Source: Kutzneria sp. 744 (GTDB lineage: Bacteria; Actinomycetota; Actinomycetes; Mycobacteriales; Pseudonocardiaceae). Taken from it: a stretch of DNA of 64,000 nt. Within the stretch, counting starts at the first letter, position 1. Each line of letters begins with the position of its first letter. Positions 32,932 through 40,572 of the stretch are shown here, one piece after another. Position numbers and translations under genes: made by a program. Location: positions 2,867,518 to 2,931,517 of the forward strand of contig NZ_KK037166.1 of assembly GCF_000568255.1 (NCBI RefSeq), given 5' to 3'. A model generated the notes under the pieces. That model had not been told where the DNA came from. It made no database searches and saw only the letters and a list, made by a program, of their open reading frames with translations.

Positions 32932-33483
32932 ATGGACACCAACCTCGACTGGACCGACCTGCTCATCGACCAGGCCGACTGGCACTGGACGAACCAGCTG
33001 CGGCCGCGGTTGGAGGGCCTGACCGACGACGAATACCGCTGGGAACCGGTGGCCGGGGCGTGGAACGTGCGACCCCGGGGCACCAGCGCCACCGCCATGG
33101 CCGCCGGCACCGGCGACTACGTCATCGACTTCGCCTTCCCCCAGCCCGACCCCGCCCCCGTCACCACCATCGCCTGGCGCCTCGGCCACATCATCGTCGG
33201 CGTCCTCGGCATGCGCGTCGCCTCCCACTTCGGCGGCCCCGCCATGGACTACAACAACCACGACTACCCCGGCGACGCCGCCACCGCCCTCCGCCAGCTC
33301 GACGACAACTACCAGGCGTGGATGGACGGCGTGCGCAAGGCCGACCTCGCCGAGCCCTGCGGCCCCGCCGAAGGCCCCTTCGCCGACAGCCCCATGGCCC
33401 GGCTCGTCCTGCACATCAACCGCGAACTCCTGCACCACGGCGCCGAGATCGCCCTGCTGCGCGACCTCTACCGTTGGCGGTGA
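32932..33483 (+). CDS. DinB-family protein (second copy in window)
   Basis: A 183-residue DinB/MDMPI-like protein. Features are a WHWTNQLRPRLEGLTDDEYRWEP start, a metal histidine in WRLGHIIVG and LLHHGAEIALLRDLY at the C-terminus. It resembles actinobacterial thiol-transferase-like DinB proteins. An inverted repeat, GCGGACA-GCAGT-TGTCCGC, lies about 30 bp upstream and may be an operator. The XRE regulator downstream could be its partner. Confidence 0.85.
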   Translation: MDTNLDWTDLLIDQADWHWTNQLRPRLEGLTDDEYRWEPVAGAWNVRPRGTSATAMAAGTGDYVIDFAFPQPDPAPVTTIAWRLGHIIVGVLGMRVASHFGGPAMDYNNHDYPGDAATALRQLDDNYQAWMDGVRKADLAEPCGPAEGPFADSPMARLVLHINRELLHHGAEIALLRDLYRWR

Positions 33484-33524
33484 GGTTCTGGTGGTGTCGG
33501 TGAGGTTCTGGTGGTGTCGGTGAG
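33481..33524. repeat. 20-bp tandem repeat, 2.2 copies
   Basis: The unit TGAGGTTCTGGTGGTGTCGG occurs at 33481-33500 and 33501-33520, followed by a further TGAG. The first copy includes the stop codon of the DinB gene. It looks like a slippage or duplication product. Confidence 0.8.
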
Positions 33525-33580
33525 TTCGCTGGCAGCGTAAGGCCGGTCCGCACGCCGCCAACCGATGCCACCATGACCGC

Positions 33581-33904
33581 ATGGCGGACATCATCCCGTT
33601 CCCCCGCACCCGCGCCCCCGAACCCCTCTGGCGCGAGGCCCTGGGCCGCAGCCTCCGCGCCGCCCGCGAGGAACAAGGCGACCGCCTCATCGACACCGCC
33701 GAACGCGCCGGCATCTCCCCCCAGTACCTCTCCGAGATCGAACGCGGCCGCAAGGAACCCTCCAGCGAGATGATCGCCGCGGTCACCGGAGCGCTGGGGA
33801 TTGAGCTGTCGACGCTGCTGCTGGAGATCGCCGGTGATGTGCAACGCCTGCAGCGACTGCGGCGGCCGACAGGGCCGGCGGGGCCGGTGTTGATGGCTGC
33901 GTAG
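33581..33904 (+). CDS. XRE-family transcriptional regulator (small)
   Basis: A 107-residue protein with a single HTH_3 domain (residues about 20-85): LGRSLRAAREEQGDRLIDTA, GISPQYLSEIERGRKEPSSE and AVTGALGIELSTLL. This matches the short cytoplasmic XRE regulators common in Actinobacteria that follow ClgR/PopR-like design. The target is unknown; the neighbouring DinB gene is one candidate. Confidence 0.85.
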   Translation: MADIIPFPRTRAPEPLWREALGRSLRAAREEQGDRLIDTAERAGISPQYLSEIERGRKEPSSEMIAAVTGALGIELSTLLLEIAGDVQRLQRLRRPTGPAGPVLMAA

Positions 33905-34261
33905 GGGCGGGCGTTGGGTCGTGGTGGTGCGGCGCGTCTGGTGGTGCGTCGGACGTCCGCACCGCGCGGTTGCCGGCCTTTGCCTACAAAGCACAATCAC
34001 TCTGTTCGGCATGCGGTTCTGGAGTGAGGGTGCGCGGAGCAGGTGGGTGGGCGGGGCGCGTTGCGCGGCAACGGTTGGGTGGGTGCGCGCGTTTAGAGAA
34101 GGCTTGGGACGGGCCGAATGGTGGGGGTTCGATCATGGCGAGGGAGGCGTTGCAAGGGAGGCTGGAAAGCGCTTTCCAGCGAAGGGATTGAAGGCCGCCA
34201 CGATCGTGTACAGGTTGGCGCGTAAAGGAAGTCGATCACATATCGGGAGTAGAATGGGGGT
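33905..34261. other. Non-coding gap with a LacI-type palindrome
   Basis: No supported gene lies in this 357-bp stretch between the XRE regulator and the HNH gene. Its one clear feature is the perfect 20-bp palindrome at 34161-34180. The last 15 bases (GGGGGT before ATG) form the ribosome-binding site of the HNH gene. Confidence 0.6.
34161..34180. promoter_or_regulatory. Perfect palindrome containing TGGAAAGCGCTTTCCA
   Basis: Ten-base arms GCTGGAAAGC and GCTTTCCAGC form an exact palindrome with a central CG. This is the classic operator shape for LacI/GalR regulators. No sugar gene or LacI gene is adjacent; the only LacI gene in the window is at 62658. Confidence 0.55.
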
Positions 34262-35407
34262 ATGTCAGCGAATCCTGAATTCCCTGCCGACACCGAAGGG
34301 TGGCAGCACGGCGAACTGGAGCTGTGGCAAGCGGGCAAGGAAGCCGAAGCCCTGTATCGGGCGATCTACATCCAGCAGCTGGAGCGGGTGTGGGAGCTGT
34401 GGGACCGGTCGCGCAGGTCGAAAGAGGACCGGACCTCGATCGTGTCGTCGATGGTGCTCCACTGGCGGCTCACGGTCAGGGAAGCGCGTGAGCGGCTTCG
34501 GTACGCGGAACTGTTCCACAGTGAGGCGATCCGTGAAGCAGGCCGCGCTGGGGAGTTGGACCGGCAGCATCTGAAGATCATCCACGAGACGTTGCGGATA
34601 GCGCCGGCGGTCGAGCGGGACCGGGTTGAGGCGTCGTTGTTGGAGAACGTCCAGTTCGACGAGGGTGAGTTCAAGAACATCGCGCAGCGGATCCTGTTTC
34701 ACCTCGACCAGGACGGCAAGGCGCCGGATGACCGGGAGTTGCGGGCGCCGAAGCGGGAGTTCCGCTTCGAGCGCAAGCTGGACGGCAGCATGGTGTTCTG
34801 GGGCAGGCTCGACCAGGAGTACGGGGCGAAGATCGCGGCGATGCTCAGTGCGCTGGCCAAGCCGACCTCGGGCACAGACCCCCGCACCACCGCCGAACGG
34901 CAAGGCGATGCGTTCGCGGAGATCATCGAACTGGCCTCCCGCAGCGAAGGCCTGCCCGAGCAGGGCGGCGAGCGGCCGCATCTGACGTTGTCGATGTCGT
35001 TCAAGGACTTTATGGACAACACGGGTGTGGCGAAGGTCGAGGGTGGCGGCGTGATGAGCGCGGCGGAGGCACGCAGGATCGCCTGCGACAGCACGGTGAT
35101 GCGCCTGGTGCTGGGGGCCGGTAAGGAGATCCTGAATGTGGGGCGGCAGCAGCGGACGGCCCCGAGGGGGATCCGCAAGGCGCTGATCGAGCGGGACGGC
35201 GCTTGCGCGTTCCCGGGCTGCCAGACGGAACCGGCGCGGTGCCATGCCCATCATGTGGTCGAGTGGGCGAACGGAGGACCCACCAGCCTGGACAACATGG
35301 TGCTGCTGTGCGGATCCCACCACCGATTGATCCACCACAGCCGCTGGACGGTGAAGATGGTCAACCACAGGCCGGTGTTCTCCGACGGGCTAGGGGAAAC
35401 GGCGTAG
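34262..35407 (+). CDS. HNH endonuclease-domain protein of the DUF222 (13E12) family
   Basis: A 381-residue protein with an N-terminal DUF222 helical region (LTVREARERLRYAELF, LDRQHLKIIHETL) and a C-terminal HNH nuclease with CAFPGCQTEPARCHAHHVVEW and LDNMVLLCGSHHRLIHHS. The zinc and HNH residues are intact. This family is present in many copies in Actinobacteria and is often mobile or REP-associated; the biological role is unclear. GGGGGT precedes the ATG. Confidence 0.9.
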   Translation: MSANPEFPADTEGWQHGELELWQAGKEAEALYRAIYIQQLERVWELWDRSRRSKEDRTSIVSSMVLHWRLTVREARERLRYAELFHSEAIREAGRAGELDRQHLKIIHETLRIAPAVERDRVEASLLENVQFDEGEFKNIAQRILFHLDQDGKAPDDRELRAPKREFRFERKLDGSMVFWGRLDQEYGAKIAAMLSALAKPTSGTDPRTTAERQGDAFAEIIELASRSEGLPEQGGERPHLTLSMSFKDFMDNTGVAKVEGGGVMSAAEARRIACDSTVMRLVLGAGKEILNVGRQQRTAPRGIRKALIERDGACAFPGCQTEPARCHAHHVVEWANGGPTSLDNMVLLCGSHHRLIHHSRWTVKMVNHRPVFSDGLGETA

Positions 35408-35496
35408 AGAAAGCCCGCGCCGGCGGTCCCGGCGCGGGGCAGTCACGACCACGCCGGCACCTGCTGGTCACGAAGCGCCGGCCGCGCTCACGGGTG

Positions 35497-36087
35497 CTAG
35501 GCCTTGTGCTCGAAGACGAAGTCGGCCAAGCCGTAGGCGACCGCGCCCGGGGCGTCGAAGACGCGGTCACGGTCGGTGTCGTGGCGGAGCTGGGCGACAT
35601 CATGGCCGGTGTGGCGGGAGAGGATGTTCTCCAACTGGGTGCGCACGCGGACGACCTCGTCGGCCTGGAGGATGAGATCGGGAATGGTGCCACGGCCCTG
35701 AGCGGCGGGCTGATGGAGCACGACGCGGGAATGAGGCAACACGGCGCGGCGGCCGGGGGCGCCGGCGGCGAGGAGCACGGCGGCGGAGGCGACGGCCTGG
35801 CCGATGCACGTGGTGGTCACGGGAGACTTGATGAAACGCATGGTGTCGTACAGGGCGAGCATCGCGGACGGGTCGCCGCCGTCGGAATTGATGTACAGCT
35901 GGACCTCCTGCTCCGGGTTCTCCGCCTCCAAGAACAACATCTGCGCGATGAGGGCATTGGCCACGCCGGAATCGATGCCGGTGCCGAGGTAGACGATGCG
36001 CTCCGAAAGCAGGTGCGAGTAGACGTCCATGATCCGCTCGCCGCCGGCGACGCGGGTGATGACGTTGGGAATGGTGTACGTGCTCAT
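35497..36087 (-). CDS. ClpP-family protein with displaced active-site serine
   Basis: A 196-residue ClpP paralogue. Catalytic His (H125 in VVLHQP) and Asp (D170 in RHDTDRD) are present. The serine motif reads [11 protein letters not shown] instead of GQAASxxAxLL, so the canonical Ser position is Ala100 and a Ser follows at 101. The oxyanion-loop motif is also changed ([10 protein letters not shown] instead of INSPGGSVTA). It overlaps the second clpP gene by 4 bp. Actinobacterial ClpP proteins work as mixed heptamer rings, so this subunit could be a structural or regulatory partner. ATG 36087 gives the normal ClpP start ([10 protein letters not shown]). Confidence 0.85.
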   Translation of the reverse strand: MSTYTIPNVITRVAGGERIMDVYSHLLSERIVYLGTGIDSGVANALIAQMLFLEAENPEQEVQLYINSDGGDPSAMLALYDTMRFIKSPVTTTCIGQAVASAAVLLAAGAPGRRAVLPHSRVVLHQPAAQGRGTIPDLILQADEVVRVRTQLENILSRHTGHDVAQLRHDTDRDRVFDAPGAVAYGLADFVFEHKA

Positions 36088-36698
36088 GCGGAAGCCCCCA
36101 GACCCAGAGCATGGGTGCGGACGGGCACGACCTGGCCCAGTGCCGCGACGATGTGGTCGATGAAGCCGTACTCCAAAGCCTGCTCGGTGGTGAACCAACG
36201 GTCGTGCAAGGAATCGGCGAAGATCCGCTCGATCGGCTGCCCGGTGTCCTCGGCGACGAGACCGAGCACGGTGTCCCGGGTATGGCGCAGATCATCGGCC
36301 TGCACCTCGACCTCAACGGCGGAGCCGCCGATGCCGGAAGAGCCCTGGTGCATCAAGATCCGGGCATGCGGCAAGGCAAAGCGCTTGCCGGGAGTGCCGG
36401 CCGAGAGCAAGAACTGCCCGGCGCTGCACGCCAAGCCGATGGCCAGAGTCGAGACATCACACGGCACCAGCCGCATCACGTCCCGAATGGCCAACATCGA
36501 AGGGACGGAGCCGCCGGGCGAATGGATCCACAGCGCGATGTCCTTGCGCGGATCCTCACTCGCCAGCGACAACATCTGAGTCGCCAACACGGTTCCGTTG
36601 TCATCGTCGAGCACACCGTCGAGGATCAGCACCCGCTGGCTGAAAAACCGCTCACGGAGCCGATGGTCGAACAGCGGCGACCTGTCGTCGTTTGCCAT
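36084..36698 (-). CDS. ATP-dependent Clp protease proteolytic subunit (ClpP paralogue)
   Basis: A 204-residue ClpP with a complete triad: S92 in [12 protein letters not shown]117 in RILMHQGSS and D162 in IFADSLHD. The [10 protein letters not shown] loop is intact. It is the upstream gene of a two-gene unit, overlapping the variant clpP by ATGA. The pair resembles the secondary clpP3-clpP4 type operons of Streptomyces rather than the housekeeping pair, because no trigger factor or clpX gene is adjacent. It is divergent from a tetR gene across a strong palindrome. Confidence 0.9.
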   Translation of the reverse strand: MANDDRSPLFDHRLRERFFSQRVLILDGVLDDDNGTVLATQMLSLASEDPRKDIALWIHSPGGSVPSMLAIRDVMRLVPCDVSTLAIGLACSAGQFLLSAGTPGKRFALPHARILMHQGSSGIGGSAVEVEVQADDLRHTRDTVLGLVAEDTGQPIERIFADSLHDRWFTTEQALEYGFIDHIVAALGQVVPVRTHALGLGASA

Positions 36699-36781
36699 GC
36701 CCCCGACAATGCCGGCGACACAGCACGGCACGGGGCACACGCTGCTGTGGGCAGATCAGCCCACGGCGAAGCTGTGCTACC

Positions 36782-36816
36782 GTCTAGGGCAGTCGTACAG
36801 GACGACTGCCCTAGAC
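36782..36816. promoter_or_regulatory. TetR operator, 15-bp arms, between clpP pair and tetR
   Basis: The arms GTCTAGGGCAGTCGT and ACGACTGCCCTAGAC are perfect reverse complements separated by five bases. The site ends 14 bp before the tetR ATG (36831) and lies 84 bp upstream of the clpP start, so it may control either or both directions. Confidence 0.8.
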
Positions 36817-36830
36817 AAAGAAGGAGCGCG

Positions 36831-37385
36831 ATGCCGGCGGCGGAGCGTGGCCGCGAGGTGCGACAACGACTGTTGTCGGCGGCGGTGGAGCTGATCCCGG
36901 AGCGGGGCTGGCCGGCGGTGAGCACGAGGGTGCTGGCGGAGCGCGCGGGCGTGACGCCGAGCGTGGTGCACTACCACTACTCCTCGCTGCCGGCGCTGCT
37001 GAACGAGGCCGTGGTCGGCGTGATGCGCCAGATGCTGGCGGAGCTGGACGGGTTTCTCGACGCCGCGAGCACGCCGGCGGAGGCCGTGGACCTGATGCTG
37101 GCCTCGGTCAACCAGTACTCGGGGACGGATCCGCTGTCGCTGCTGTTCATCGAGGCGTACCTGGCCGCCACGCGGGATCCCCAACTTCGCGAGGAAATCG
37201 CGACCGTGGTGGACGGCTTCCGGGAGCGGTTCGGCCGCTGGCTGGACGAGCACGGGGTGCCGGAGCCGGCCGAGACGGCGGCGGTGCTGGTGGCCTCGAT
37301 CGACGGCCTGCTACTGCACCGAGGGCTGGGCACGCGACCGAACCCCGAGGCGGTGAACGCCGTTCTACGCAGGCTCCTTCCCTGA
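36831..37385 (+). CDS. TetR-family repressor
   Basis: A 184-residue TetR regulator. The HTH reads LLSAAVELIPERGWPAVSTR and AERAGVTPSVVHYHYSSLPA. AAGGAG precedes ATG 36831. It is followed 15 bp later by an FAD monooxygenase gene, a common repressor-enzyme pair for xenobiotic or antibiotic inactivation. Confidence 0.9.
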   Translation: MPAAERGREVRQRLLSAAVELIPERGWPAVSTRVLAERAGVTPSVVHYHYSSLPALLNEAVVGVMRQMLAELDGFLDAASTPAEAVDLMLASVNQYSGTDPLSLLFIEAYLAATRDPQLREEIATVVDGFRERFGRWLDEHGVPEPAETAAVLVASIDGLLLHRGLGTRPNPEAVNAVLRRLLP

Positions 37386-37400
37386 GCAGAGGAGAAGGCA

Positions 37401-38597
37401 ATGAAGGTGGTGATCTGCGGCGCCGGGATCGCCGGGCTGACGCTCGCGAACCGGTTGTCCGTGCTGGGTAACGAAGTTGTGCTGCTGGAGCGGGCGCCCG
37501 GCCCGCGCACGCAGGGATATATGATCGATTTCTTCGGTACGGGATACGACGCGGTCGAGGCCATGGGGCTGCTGCCGGCGGTCGAGAACGTGGCGTACAC
37601 AGTGGACGAAGCCAGCCTGCTCGACGAAGACGGGCGACGCCGCGGCCGGGTGCAGTACACCCAGTTCGCGAAGGCGATTCGCGGTCGGCTGCTGAGCGTG
37701 ATGCGGCCCGACCTGGAACGAGTGCTGCGCGAGAACCTGCCCGAGGCGGTCGACTTACGTTTTGGCGCAACGGTTACAGCCGCGAACGACCATGGCGACG
37801 GCGTCACGGTGGGACTGGGCGACGAGGAGATCGAGGCGGATCTGCTCGTCGGTGCGGACGGGATCCATTCGACCGTGCGGCGACTGGTTTTCGGCGAGAA
37901 GCCCTTGCGCTATCTGGGTTTTCACACGGCGGCGTTCCAGTTCGACGCACCGGAGATCCACGCGGCGATCGGCGACCGGTTCTGCCTGACCGACACCGTC
38001 GGCCGGCAGATGGGGTTCTACGCCCTGCGCGACGGCCGGGTCGCGGCGTTCGCCGTGCACCGCACGACGGATCCCCAAGTGCCAAAAGATCTGCGAACGG
38101 CGATCAGGGACTCGTACCGAGGGCTGGGCTGGGTCGTGCCGACGGCGCTCGACCGATGCCCACCGTCGTCGGAGATCTACTACGACCAGGTGGCGCAGAT
38201 CGAAATGCCGCGCTGGGGCAAGGGAAGAGTGGTGCTGGTCGGCGACTCCTGCTACGCGGTCTCGCTGCTCGCCGGCCAGGGGGCGTCGCTCGGCATCGCC
38301 GGCGCGTACGTGCTGGCCCACCAACTGGCCCACGAGCCGTCCATCGAGCGGGCGGTGTCCGAGTACGAACGGCTGTGGCGGCCGATCACCGAGGAGAAGC
38401 AGCGGACGGCCCGGGCGGGCGCGCGCTGGTTCCTCCCGGAATCCGTTATCCAGCTGAGGATCCGTCGCGCCGCGCTGAAGGCGGCCCGCCTGCCGTTGGT
38501 CAACCGCTTCGTCGCCGGAGCGCTGGCCGGCAAATCCAGTGCGCTCATCACGGCCATGCGCGCACCCGGGCGAAATCCCGTTGTCCGATATCCGTAG
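37401..38597 (+). CDS. FAD-dependent monooxygenase (class A, Tet(X)-like)
   Basis: A 398-residue flavoprotein monooxygenase. FAD motifs are VVICGAGIAGLTLANRLSVLG at the start (Rossmann), DLLVGADGIHSTVRR (DG motif) and VVLVGDSCYAVSLLAGQGAS (GD motif). This arrangement is that of PHBH-type aromatic hydroxylases and Tet(X)-like antibiotic-inactivating enzymes. The ribosome-binding site is GAGGAG. It is controlled by the upstream TetR; the substrate is unknown. Confidence 0.88.
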   Translation: MKVVICGAGIAGLTLANRLSVLGNEVVLLERAPGPRTQGYMIDFFGTGYDAVEAMGLLPAVENVAYTVDEASLLDEDGRRRGRVQYTQFAKAIRGRLLSVMRPDLERVLRENLPEAVDLRFGATVTAANDHGDGVTVGLGDEEIEADLLVGADGIHSTVRRLVFGEKPLRYLGFHTAAFQFDAPEIHAAIGDRFCLTDTVGRQMGFYALRDGRVAAFAVHRTTDPQVPKDLRTAIRDSYRGLGWVVPTALDRCPPSSEIYYDQVAQIEMPRWGKGRVVLVGDSCYAVSLLAGQGASLGIAGAYVLAHQLAHEPSIERAVSEYERLWRPITEEKQRTARAGARWFLPESVIQLRIRRAALKAARLPLVNRFVAGALAGKSSALITAMRAPGRNPVVRYP

Positions 38598-38642
38598 AGT
38601 GACCCACTGACACGGTTTGTTCTCTCAGGGGGGAAGTTCCTG

Positions 38643-39077
38643 ATGCGCTCTGCGCTGCTCGCCGTCGTGCTCGGGGCCGCTGTGCTGACGTCCGCCTGCG
38701 GCTCGTCGCCCGCGGCCGACACCTGCACGCCGGACCAGGCCAAGGTCGCCACCGCCCAGGCCGCGAAGACCAAGGCCGACGCCGACCTCAAGGCGGCCGA
38801 CGACAAGGTGGCCAAGGCCAAAGCCGACTCCACCGCCGCCGACGCCGTGATGAACAAGGCCAACGCCGACGCCGACGCTTTGCAGGCCTCCGGCGCCACC
38901 GACGCGGAGTCCTCGGCCAAGGCCGCCGAGGCCGCCGCCACCGCGGCCGAGGCCATCTCCAAGTCCACCGACGCCACCGTGGCCGTCAAGGCGGCCGAGG
39001 AGGACCAGGCCACGCTCAAGGGCAAGGCCGACGAAGCGGCCAAGGCCGTCAAGAACGCCCAGTCCTGCAAGGGCTAG
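38643..39077 (+). CDS. Small lipoprotein with Ala/Lys/Asp-rich helix
   Basis: A 144-residue secreted lipoprotein. The signal peptide ends in a lipobox LTSAC (Cys at residue 19). The mature part is a long Ala-, Lys- and Asp-rich helix or coiled coil (KTKADADLKAADDKVAKAKA) with a Cys near each end (CTPDQ and QSCKG) that could pair. A run of G with AAG precedes ATG 38643. The function is unknown; the shape resembles Lpp-like spacer proteins. Confidence 0.8.
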   Translation: MRSALLAVVLGAAVLTSACGSSPAADTCTPDQAKVATAQAAKTKADADLKAADDKVAKAKADSTAADAVMNKANADADALQASGATDAESSAKAAEAAATAAEAISKSTDATVAVKAAEEDQATLKGKADEAAKAVKNAQSCKG

Positions 39078-39080
39078 CAG

Positions 39081-39119
39081 GCCGAGCCGGCCCGTACAGG
39101 AAGCACGGGCCGGCTCGGC
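39081..39119. terminator. Strong hairpin terminator after the lipoprotein gene
   Basis: The arms GCCGAGCCGGCCCGT and ACGGGCCGGCTCGGC pair perfectly around a nine-base loop. It lies between the convergent lipoprotein gene and the small antitoxin-family gene and can serve both. Confidence 0.85.
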
Positions 39120-39128
39120 GTGGCCTGA

Positions 39129-39338
39129 CTACTGCTGCTGCTCGCCGCCACCCCAGTTGCGCAGGCCTTCCTTGGCCTTGTCCGCGCCCTGGTTGATCTG
39201 GTCGGAGTGCTTGTTGCCGGTCTTCTCGTCGATGAACTGACCGGCCCGGTCGACGCCGTCGTCGACCTTGTCGCCGTGCTGGCCGACCATGTCCTTGGCC
39301 TTGTCCTTCATCTCGTTGAACTTGTCCGAGAGAGCCAT
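39129..39338 (-). CDS. Small hydrophilic protein, MT0933-like antitoxin family
   Basis: A 69-residue charged protein (MALSDKFNEMKDKAKDMV, DKVDDGVDRAGQFIDEKTG, HSDQINQGADKAKEGL) of the actinobacterial MT0933/Rv0909-like antitoxin-annotated family, also similar to CsbD-type stress proteins. GGAGG lies 4 bases before ATG 39338. No toxin gene is adjacent, so a stress-protein role is as likely as an antitoxin role. Confidence 0.75.
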   Translation of the reverse strand: MALSDKFNEMKDKAKDMVGQHGDKVDDGVDRAGQFIDEKTGNKHSDQINQGADKAKEGLRNWGGGEQQQ

Positions 39339-39425
39339 CTCGCCTCCAGATTGGACGGTCGTACCCGAGGAGGCTGCCCGGCTCCGACGAGGCCAAACCC
39401 GGTCTCCCCGATTCGGGTGACGGCC

Positions 39426-39443
39426 CGACAACACTTGTTGTCG
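39426..39443. promoter_or_regulatory. Operator-like palindrome CGACAACA-CT-TGTTGTCG
   Basis: Eight-base arms with a two-base spacer lie in the 246-bp gap between the divergent antitoxin-family gene (start 39338) and the membrane protein at 39585. The dimensions fit a dimeric repressor site. The cognate regulator is not evident. The rest of the gap shows nothing else. Confidence 0.45.
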
Positions 39444-39584
39444 ACGAGCGCTCACGTCCCCGCAAGGTGTCGGCGATCGACGTGAACGGCTCGTGCGCCG
39501 TGAACCACCGCGCGCCCGATTTCAGCTCGGTGTCTCGGGCAATCGCCGGTGGACGTGGCCGAACGGCCCCTAAGATCAGGTGTC

Positions 39585-40565
39585 ATGACCGAGGGTCACG
39601 AACCGACGCCGCCCGAGACCGGTGTCGCCAACGACATGTCGGGCAAGGTGACCGGCCACGCCGTGCAGACCGGCAATGTCGGGGGCAGCATCCACATCGG
39701 CGACGTGGTCAATCCGCCGCGGACGGTGAACCGCAAGGTCGTGGCCATCTCCGTGGCCGCCGTGGTGGTGGTCGCCGTCGGCGCCGGCGTCACCGGCGCG
39801 ATCCTGTTGAACGGCCACGGTTCCGGTCGGGCGGCCCCCAACGCCGCTGTCGTGCCGGCGTCGAAGACGTCGCCGCCGGTGCTGGTCGAGGGCGTTTCGC
39901 ACATCAAGTCCCAGATCGCCTCGCACGATTTCGTGCTGCCCGATCCCCTGTCGCTCGGCCCGTCCGACCTGGCCGCCTTCCGGGACATCTACCAGGATTC
40001 CGGCCGCTACGAGTCGTGGTTCGCCGAGCACGACGGGGCCGCGCTGGGCATGGGCCTGATCACCGTGGCGCTGCGCGGAAACGCGGCCGACAAGGTGCAG
40101 ATCACCGACGTCAAAGTGATCAAGAACTGCGCCCGGCCCTATGGCGGAACCTATTTCCGCGGGTACTCGGCGGGCGGCGGAGACACCGTCAAGGTCGCGT
40201 TCGACCTGGACTCGCCAAGCCCCGTCGCCCAGGAGATGGCGCTGACGTCAACCGGCCTGATCCCTACGGGCAACGACTTCTTCTCGGTGCGGGACTTCAC
40301 GCTCGCTCCCGGCGAGACGCAGTCGCTGGTGGTCGGGGCGTACACCAAGCAGTATTCCTGCACGTTCACGCTGCAACTGATCGTCGCCACGCCCGAAGGC
40401 TCCTTCTCGGAGGACATCGACGACGGCGGAAAACCGTTCGCGGTGACCACCGTGGCCCCGTCGGGCGACAAAACGCTGGCCGGCTACCGGAATGCCTACG
40501 TTTACAACGAGGGCATCGCCTGGGAAGCGGCGGATCCGAAAACTGTGCCGGCGCCGGCCGGTTAG
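39585..40565 (+). CDS. Membrane-anchored protein with N-terminal RHIM-like glycine/valine motif
   Basis: A 326-residue protein with a cytoplasmic N-terminus, one transmembrane helix (residues about 52-76) and an external domain. The N-terminal segment, residues 18-39, reads MSGKVTGHAVQTGNVGGSIH then IG. This is the V/I-Q-x-G repeat style seen in actinobacterial amyloid-type signalling motifs. The external part has two Cys (NCARPYGG and QYSCTFTL) and a beta-rich look. It is followed 7 bp later by another membrane-anchored protein. No enzymatic motif was seen and the function is unknown. Confidence 0.7.
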   Translation: MTEGHEPTPPETGVANDMSGKVTGHAVQTGNVGGSIHIGDVVNPPRTVNRKVVAISVAAVVVVAVGAGVTGAILLNGHGSGRAAPNAAVVPASKTSPPVLVEGVSHIKSQIASHDFVLPDPLSLGPSDLAAFRDIYQDSGRYESWFAEHDGAALGMGLITVALRGNAADKVQITDVKVIKNCARPYGGTYFRGYSAGGGDTVKVAFDLDSPSPVAQEMALTSTGLIPTGNDFFSVRDFTLAPGETQSLVVGAYTKQYSCTFTLQLIVATPEGSFSEDIDDGGKPFAVTTVAPSGDKTLAGYRNAYVYNEGIAWEAADPKTVPAPAG

Positions 40566-40572
40566 GGCGGTC

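Noticed and set aside
39129-39338. A toxin-antitoxin pair around the MT0933-like gene.
   Set aside because: No toxin-like gene lies on either side; the neighbour is a lipoprotein with its own terminator.
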